A stretch of 64,000 nucleotides of DNA from contig JAVJVK010000004.1 in NCBI GenBank assembly GCA_040221175.1, positions 542,268 through 606,267 of the forward strand, read 5' to 3'. Shown here piece after piece: positions 58,650 to 64,000 of the stretch (within the stretch, counting starts at the first letter, position 1; every line of letters begins with the position of its first letter). The notes under the pieces are model-generated. The model was given only the letters and a program-made list of their open reading frames with translations, was not told the DNA's origin and did no database searches. A program made the translations under genes and the position numbers. The stretch is from Phycisphaerales bacterium (GTDB lineage Bacteria; Planctomycetota; Phycisphaerae; Phycisphaerales; UBA1924).

Positions 58650-59534
58650 ATGCCGCTCAACCCGGCTCGCTTGACGAATCGAACGCCGACGTCGCTGGCC
58701 ATCGCGGCCCTGCTCGTGGCGGCATGCCCGAGCCTGGCGCTGCAGCAGGATTCGGATGATGCGCCGCTGCTTGCCGGCCCCAGCGTGGGCGGTCAGGCTG
58801 AGCCCCTCACGCTGGTGCGTCATGATTTTACGGGCGCGTTCCAGCGTCTGGATCGCCATCCCGCCGAGGCCGCGCTTGCGCTGATTCGCGAGAACTTCAC
58901 GGTCGAGCCCTCGGCCGATGGGGCCATCGCGTCGATCCTGGCGGATCGGCGTCGGCTGCTGGACGATCTGGTGGTCGAGCGGCTGGACGTACTGATCAAG
59001 CTTGCCAATGGCGGCGATGAGCGGGATCGAGTCGAAGCGATCGGCGTCTTGCGCCGTGCGATGGCGCCCGAAGCGCGAAAGGGCGCCCTGGGCGATCGCA
59101 TCCGTGCGCACCTGCCGGGTCCGGCGGCGGCGGAGCATGCGCGATTGGAACGGGAGTACCTGGACGCGGCAATCGCCGACCGCGTGCAGTTGTTGGAAGC
59201 CGAGCGTGCCGGGATGGGCCAGGGCGCTTTGCGCCTTCGGGCTCGCGCCATCGAGACGCTCGTGGGCCTGGGGGCAGAGGTGCGGTCGGCCTACGAGCGG
59301 ACCATCGTGCAGAAGGGCGAGCAATTGGACGAACTGATCGCGGCGTTGAATCTCTCGCCCGAGCAGGAGGGAACGGTCCGCCGGCTGGTGCAGGCATATG
59401 GCGAAGAGACGCTGCTGGACAAGGACGCCCGCGAAGATCAGAAGGGACGACTGGCGCTGTTCCTTCAGATTGCTGCGGAGCTGACGCCCGATCAGCGGCG
59501 TGCGCTGATTGCCCACGCCCGCGGCGAGGGCTGA
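58650..59534 (+). CDS. Secreted helical protein with LTxxQ-like motifs
   Basis: A signal peptide (TSLAIAALLVAACPSLALQ) is followed by 260 largely helical residues with many charged heptads. Near the end, LNLSPEQEGTVRRLVQAYGE and AAELTPDQRRALIAHARGEG resemble the LTxxQ motifs of Spy/CpxP periplasmic chaperones, but in longer form. The start is behind AGAAGGGAG. The function is inferred only from this short similarity. The stop is 1 nt from the convergent MoxR stop. Confidence 0.65.
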   Translation: MPLNPARLTNRTPTSLAIAALLVAACPSLALQQDSDDAPLLAGPSVGGQAEPLTLVRHDFTGAFQRLDRHPAEAALALIRENFTVEPSADGAIASILADRRRLLDDLVVERLDVLIKLANGGDERDRVEAIGVLRRAMAPEARKGALGDRIRAHLPGPAAAEHARLEREYLDAAIADRVQLLEAERAGMGQGALRLRARAIETLVGLGAEVRSAYERTIVQKGEQLDELIAALNLSPEQEGTVRRLVQAYGEETLLDKDAREDQKGRLALFLQIAAELTPDQRRALIAHARGEG

Positions 59535-59535
59535 G

Positions 59536-60591
<1,056 letters not shown>

Positions 60592-60676
60592 GGGGGCCCT
60601 CCGTGGTCGATCCATGCTACGAGCGTCGGCTCGAAGGGGATCGGGCATCAGGGAATCGGGCGTGCATAAAAGGACC

Positions 60677-60711
60677 GCCGGGCCTGGATCCTGCCCGATC
60701 CGAGGCCCGGC
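60677..60711 (-). terminator. Terminator downstream of the PDZ gene
   Basis: GCCGGGCCT (60677-60685) pairs with AGGCCCGGC (60703-60711), extended inside by GGATC/GATCC. On the minus strand it is followed by GGTCCTTTTATG, a usable T run. It is 165 nt beyond the PDZ gene stop and just upstream of moxR, so it could insulate the two. Confidence 0.65.
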
Positions 60712-60875
60712 GTAGGGGAGTTCGTGACTGGGGCTGGTGGCCCGGGTTCGGGTCGTCTACCCGGCCGGCCCCGTCGCGTGAGGTTCACTCCCGGGTTTGT
60801 TCCGCTTGGCGGGGCCCGGGTTGCAGCACCCCGAAAGAAAAAACTTCTCGGTGTGCTCGGCCGTTGCCTGGTTCC

Positions 60876-62297
60876 TTACCGGCGGCGGCCGTCGCGCTCG
60901 TCCAGGGCCCGCTCCAGGCGTTCCATGAGGCGTTCGATCATGGCCTCGGTCCGCTCTTCCATGCGATCCATGGCCCTGTCGAAAGTGTGCTCGAGGCGAT
61001 CGAGGCGCTCTTCGAGTTCCTCCAGGCGCTGGGCCCATGCGTCTTCGCGCTCTTCGCCCGGGAAGGTGAGGGCGAAGCCGCCGCCGCCCTCGCCGCGTTC
61101 GGCCCAGAAGCGGCGGTTGTTGCCGGCGCCCATGTCGCCGCGGAGCCGCTCGATGGCTTCCTGCTGCATGCGGCGCATGTCTTCGACCTCGAGGCCGAAG
61201 GCTTCGCCCTGCTTCATGGCCTGGATGGCCTTCTCGATGGCCTCGGACGCCTTCTTGTGGGCGTCGGCGGCCTTGTGGTCGACGTCGCGCTCCATGCGTG
61301 CGAGCATCTCGGCGGCTTCACGCATGGCCTTCTCGGCGCGCTGCATGTGCGAATGGGCCTGATCGCGCTCGATCTCGAGCGCCCGCCACTGGTTGCCTGC
61401 TTGGGGCGCCAAGCGAAGCTCACCCGCCGCGCCGCCGACCACCGGCGCCGGCGCCCGGCCGAGGGCCTCGGCATCGAAGGCTTCGAACTTCAGGTCGACC
61501 GTGACGGGATGGCCCTTGCGGATGACCTTGACCTTCACCTTCGACCCGGGTTTGGCCTTGGCGAGCACCTTGCGGATGTCGTCGGCCGAGCGGGGCTCGG
61601 CGTTTTCGCCAAATCCGATGATGATGTCCTTGGCCTGGAGCCCGGCCTTGTCGGCGGGCAGCCCGTCGACCACGCGCTCGAGCACGACGGCCTTCTTGGC
61701 GTCCAGGCCCAGGTGCTCGAGGATCACCGGATCCGGCTCGGCCATGACCACGCCCAGCATGACCTTGGGCTGGGCCTGCGGTGCGTCGGCCACCTGGGCC
61801 TGGGCCCAGCCGCCACCGGTGTTGCCGCGAAGCTGGATCTGCGCGGGCAGTTCCGGGGCCACCGGCTCGACCGGCCGAACCGCGATGCGGCCCTGGAACG
61901 GATGACCGGCGCCTTGCTCGGGCATGGCGATCTCGACCTTGCGGTCGTTGCCGGGCATGGAGATGATCACCATGCCGTCCTTCATCTTGTAGTGGTCCTT
62001 GGAGAGTTCCTTGCCGTCGAGCTTGACGACGATGGGCTGCTCGTTGACCCGGCGGACGGTGAGCGTCTTGCCATCGACGACGCGATTGATCTCGATGACC
62101 GTCCGAACCTCCTGGCGCACCTCCTGCTTGTCTGCGAGAGCGTCCTGGTCTGTCTCGACGATCACCTCATAGGCGCGCCCGCTGCCACCGCCGGACTGCG
62201 CAAAGGCCGCGCCGGCGAGGATGGTCAGGGCGAGGGCCGGCGTGGCGACGCCAGCACGCACGATGCGATCGATCATTGTGTTGCTGCTGTGGATCAT
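60876..62297 (-). CDS. Exported PDZ-domain protein with C-terminal coiled coil
   Basis: A signal (VATPALALTILAGAAFAQ) is followed by about 90 polar residues, then a PDZ-like domain (about 165-265: KVMLGVVMAEPDPVILEHLG, LERVVDGLPADKAGLQAKDIIIG, KVLAKAKPGSKVKVKVIRKG), a His/Met-rich helical segment, and a Glu/Arg-rich coiled coil (RLEELEERLDRLEHTF). No catalytic triad of HtrA is present, so it is a binding protein rather than a protease. AGGAGG precedes the start. It lies downstream of the sigma-factor/membrane-regulator genes and may be a target or partner. Confidence 0.85.
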   Translation of the reverse strand: MIHSSNTMIDRIVRAGVATPALALTILAGAAFAQSGGGSGRAYEVIVETDQDALADKQEVRQEVRTVIEINRVVDGKTLTVRRVNEQPIVVKLDGKELSKDHYKMKDGMVIISMPGNDRKVEIAMPEQGAGHPFQGRIAVRPVEPVAPELPAQIQLRGNTGGGWAQAQVADAPQAQPKVMLGVVMAEPDPVILEHLGLDAKKAVVLERVVDGLPADKAGLQAKDIIIGFGENAEPRSADDIRKVLAKAKPGSKVKVKVIRKGHPVTVDLKFEAFDAEALGRAPAPVVGGAAGELRLAPQAGNQWRALEIERDQAHSHMQRAEKAMREAAEMLARMERDVDHKAADAHKKASEAIEKAIQAMKQGEAFGLEVEDMRRMQQEAIERLRGDMGAGNNRRFWAERGEGGGGFALTFPGEEREDAWAQRLEELEERLDRLEHTFDRAMDRMEERTEAMIERLMERLERALDERDGRRR

Positions 62298-62459
62298 GGT
62301 GTGAACCTCCTATCCGCTCCGACGATGTGTCGTGATCGGTCCCCGCCGAGCGACGGTTTCTGGCCGATCCTTCAGATAGAGACGCGGGCCGTTGTCGGGC
62401 CCGTCGATCTTGACGTGAGTAAGCGGGCTTTTGACAGCCATCTGACAGAGAGCCTCGAT

Positions 62460-63212
62460 TCAGATGGGCCCCGACGAGGGGCGCCGCGTGCGATATGGGA
62501 CGGTGCGATCGATGCCAGCGTCGTCGGGCTTGACCTGGTAGAGGTCGCCGTCGTCGACGATGGCGCGTTCGATGAGCTTGCGAACGTAGATGAGCTCCAG
62601 GCGGCCATCGGGGAGCGGGCGCACCTCCAGCAGCGTGCGCTCGGGCATCTCGGCAACCAGTTGTTCGGTGCTCTCGGGCGTGGCCGCGGAGCTGGTCGAC
62701 GCGCGGCGGTAGGGTCCGCCGGCGAGCATGGTGTTGCCCGACGCATGGGACGGATCGACGAGTTCGAAGCGGCTGGGCTGGCTGGACGTGTTGTTGCCCG
62801 CCACCGCCAACGGCAACGCCTGGCCACCCGGCTGAGGCGTCCCAAGCGGCGAAGTGGGGCGGGATGGAGTCAACTGCGGCGCCATCCACGCGATGGCCAC
62901 GCCCGCCGCGAGCGCCCAACCGGTCCAGCCTGCGACCTTGCGGATGCGGAACCGCAGGCTCGGGCCCGTGAGCGCGTCGGTGGGCGCATCGATGCCATCG
63001 GCGATGGCGATGGCCTGCTCGACCGCCCGGGCCAGGTCGGCCTGGGCGTGCTGGGCCTCGAAGAGTTCGCGCCACACGCTGGGGTCGTACTCGGCCAGGG
63101 CCCGCAGCTGGTCCCAGTCCCGGGCCGTCGCGGCATCGTCGACCACGCGGCTGATCAACAGGTCGCGGTCGACCGGCTGGGGTTCGAGGTTATCGTGATC
63201 GGTCGGACTCAT
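62460..63212 (-). CDS. Single-pass membrane protein coupled to the ECF sigma factor (putative anti-sigma)
   Basis: The N-terminal 90 residues are soluble and acidic (DLLISRVVDDAATARDWDQL; EAQHAQADLARAVEQAIAIA), followed by one membrane helix (WTGWALAAGVAIAWMA, about 93-110) and a periplasmic domain. There is no HxxxCxxC zinc anti-sigma motif, so the anti-sigma role is suggested only by position: its ATG shares ATGA with the stop of the ECF sigma gene. It is followed after 162 nt by the PDZ gene. No other family is recognised. Confidence 0.7.
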   Translation of the reverse strand: MSPTDHDNLEPQPVDRDLLISRVVDDAATARDWDQLRALAEYDPSVWRELFEAQHAQADLARAVEQAIAIADGIDAPTDALTGPSLRFRIRKVAGWTGWALAAGVAIAWMAPQLTPSRPTSPLGTPQPGGQALPLAVAGNNTSSQPSRFELVDPSHASGNTMLAGGPYRRASTSSAATPESTEQLVAEMPERTLLEVRPLPDGRLELIYVRKLIERAIVDDGDLYQVKPDDAGIDRTVPYRTRRPSSGPI

Positions 63213-63877
63213 TGGTTTGGCTCTCCGTGTGCCCCCGAATCACTGGATGCGCCGGCGGCGCCGGTCTTGCGGTCGCGTTCGATGGCGACGCGTTCGCGGA
63301 GCATGCGGCGGCCCCTGGCGATGCGCGTTTCGATGGTGGTCTCGGGCAGGCCGGTCAATTCGCTGATGGCCTTGTAGTTCATGCCGCGAACGCAGCGCAA
63401 GACGAGTGGTTCGCGATAGCTCTCGGGCAGCTGGTCGATCAGGTCGAGCAGCCAGCGGACCTCGTCGGCATCGTCGGGCATCGCCGCCGTGCGGTCGGGG
63501 GTTTCGTCGCGCTGGAAGGTGCCCGGATCGGTGGCGGCCTGGCTGTCCAGCGCGTTTCGGCGGCGTGTCTTCTTGCGGCCCTCGGCACGGGCCGCATTGA
63601 TGGCGACCGTTCGCAGCCACGGACGCAGGGCGCCGGGCGTGCGGAGTTCCTGTACGCTGCGGACGAAGGTGGCGGCGATGTCCTGGAGCAGGTCGTCCAG
63701 GTCGGCCTCGCGCGGCATGTGCGCCAGCACGATGGCGGCGACCCAGCGGCGATGGCTCTGCCACAACTGCTGGACGGCTTCCCCGTGGCCGGCGGTCGCC
63801 CGCTCGACCAGGGCAGGATCGACGCGGTAGCGGTCGACCGAGGCCGTCCGTTTCGGATTGGTCGTGTCTGAGCTCAT
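63209..63877 (-). CDS. ECF-type RNA polymerase sigma factor
   Basis: This is an extracytoplasmic-function sigma factor of 222 aa: sigma region 2 (about 38-100, HMPREADLDDLLQDIAATFV, ALRPWLRTVAINAARAEGRK) and region 4 (about 135-195, LLDLIDQLPESYREPLVLRC, GMNYKAISELTGLPETTIET and RIARGRRMLRE). The start at 63877 is supported by GGGGAG; the open frame upstream is not needed. The stop overlaps the next gene by 4 nt. It directs polymerase to a regulon that may include the coupled membrane protein and the PDZ gene, but no promoter motif is seen in this window. The right edge (63878-64000) contains no supported gene. Confidence 0.94.
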   Translation of the reverse strand: MSSDTTNPKRTASVDRYRVDPALVERATAGHGEAVQQLWQSHRRWVAAIVLAHMPREADLDDLLQDIAATFVRSVQELRTPGALRPWLRTVAINAARAEGRKKTRRRNALDSQAATDPGTFQRDETPDRTAAMPDDADEVRWLLDLIDQLPESYREPLVLRCVRGMNYKAISELTGLPETTIETRIARGRRMLRERVAIERDRKTGAAGASSDSGAHGEPNQ

Positions 63878-64000
63878 CGGCTGTGGCACTCCCCGTCGGT
63901 CGCCCCGCCGGCGACCGGTCCTGAGCACGCCCGGATGCGCACGGGCCCCCAGCCCGCCACGGGAGGCGCGGCGAACACGGATTGATGGCTGCCCTGTGGT

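Noticed and set aside
60724-61362. A plus-strand frame starting MTGAGGPG, over the PDZ gene 3' end
   Set aside because: It is antisense to the PDZ protein coiled coil, Arg/Ser-rich and without start signal.

Overview
The window looks like chromosomal DNA of a planctomycete of the Phycisphaerae/Phycisphaerales type. This is inferred from its gene content: a huge exported protease with an LEPR-type leader (ALEPRVLLSS); several secreted proteins ending in paired DGDGELTIFDFLAFQ-type calcium-loop modules; a membrane protein with the CGYDARG...CPECG zinc ribbon common in this phylum; a prepilin-like pseudopilin protein; and high G+C. Lipid A and Kdo genes (lpxA, kdtA), a TolC/RND export system and a TraT-like lipoprotein indicate a Gram-negative, LPS-bearing envelope. 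About 56 protein genes are supported. No tRNA, rRNA, CRISPR array, insertion sequence or phage gene was recognised.

Layout. 1-4.5 kb: a minus-strand operon (HEAT-repeat lipoprotein, zinc-less-looking MDR dehydrogenase, small membrane protein), a divergent lipoprotein and an ABC ATPase with a coiled-coil partner. 4.5-9.3 kb: an atypical SDR protein, a degenerate RelA/SpoT-like HD protein and RNase R. 9.3-18.2 kb: a PhoX-type phosphatase, a zinc-ribbon membrane protein, a 2-hydroxyacid dehydrogenase and a subtilase of about 1,800 residues. 18.5-23.6 kb: Kdo transferase, TraT-like lipoprotein, an NAD-dependent dehydrogenase, an unknown acidic protein and a PlsC acyltransferase. 23.6-26 kb: feoA-feoB plus a 45-residue membrane peptide. 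26-30.5 kb: an LVIVD-repeat protein, a 21-bp tandem repeat array, a compositionally odd membrane protein, rarA and a pseudopilin-like protein. 30.6-36.7 kb: a complete translationally coupled RND/MFP/TolC efflux operon. 36.7-40.3 kb: three secreted proteins with paired calcium-loop C-termini. 40.3-43.8 kb: lipB, lpxA, an MBL-fold hydrolase and a methyltransferase. 43.8-50.3 kb: an M14 peptidase lipoprotein, a UshA-like nucleotidase with the paired module, an ATP-grasp membrane protein coupled to a META-domain lipoprotein, and an acyl-CoA carboxylase beta chain. 50.3-58.5 kb: a second 21-bp array, a membrane protein, DUF4287/DUF5655 and SRPBCC proteins, a thioredoxin-fold protein, cardiolipin synthase, a DUF58 protein, a host-attachment-like protein, a membrane protein and a DUF1569 protein. 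58.6-64 kb: a helical secreted protein, a MoxR ATPase, and an ECF sigma factor/membrane regulator/PDZ protein group.

Three structural features stand out. First, strand base skew flips near 24.4-25.0 kb, inside feoB: the plus strand is C-rich to the left and G-rich to the right whatever the gene orientation, the polarity expected at a replication origin. Second, two unrelated intergenic regions carry degenerate tandem arrays with the same 21-bp period, equal to seven codons or two helical turns. Third, the five secreted calcium-loop modules are bracketed by a conserved Cys before the first loop and a Gly-Cys at the extreme C-terminus, suggesting a disulfide-closed terminal module with an unknown anchoring or sorting role.
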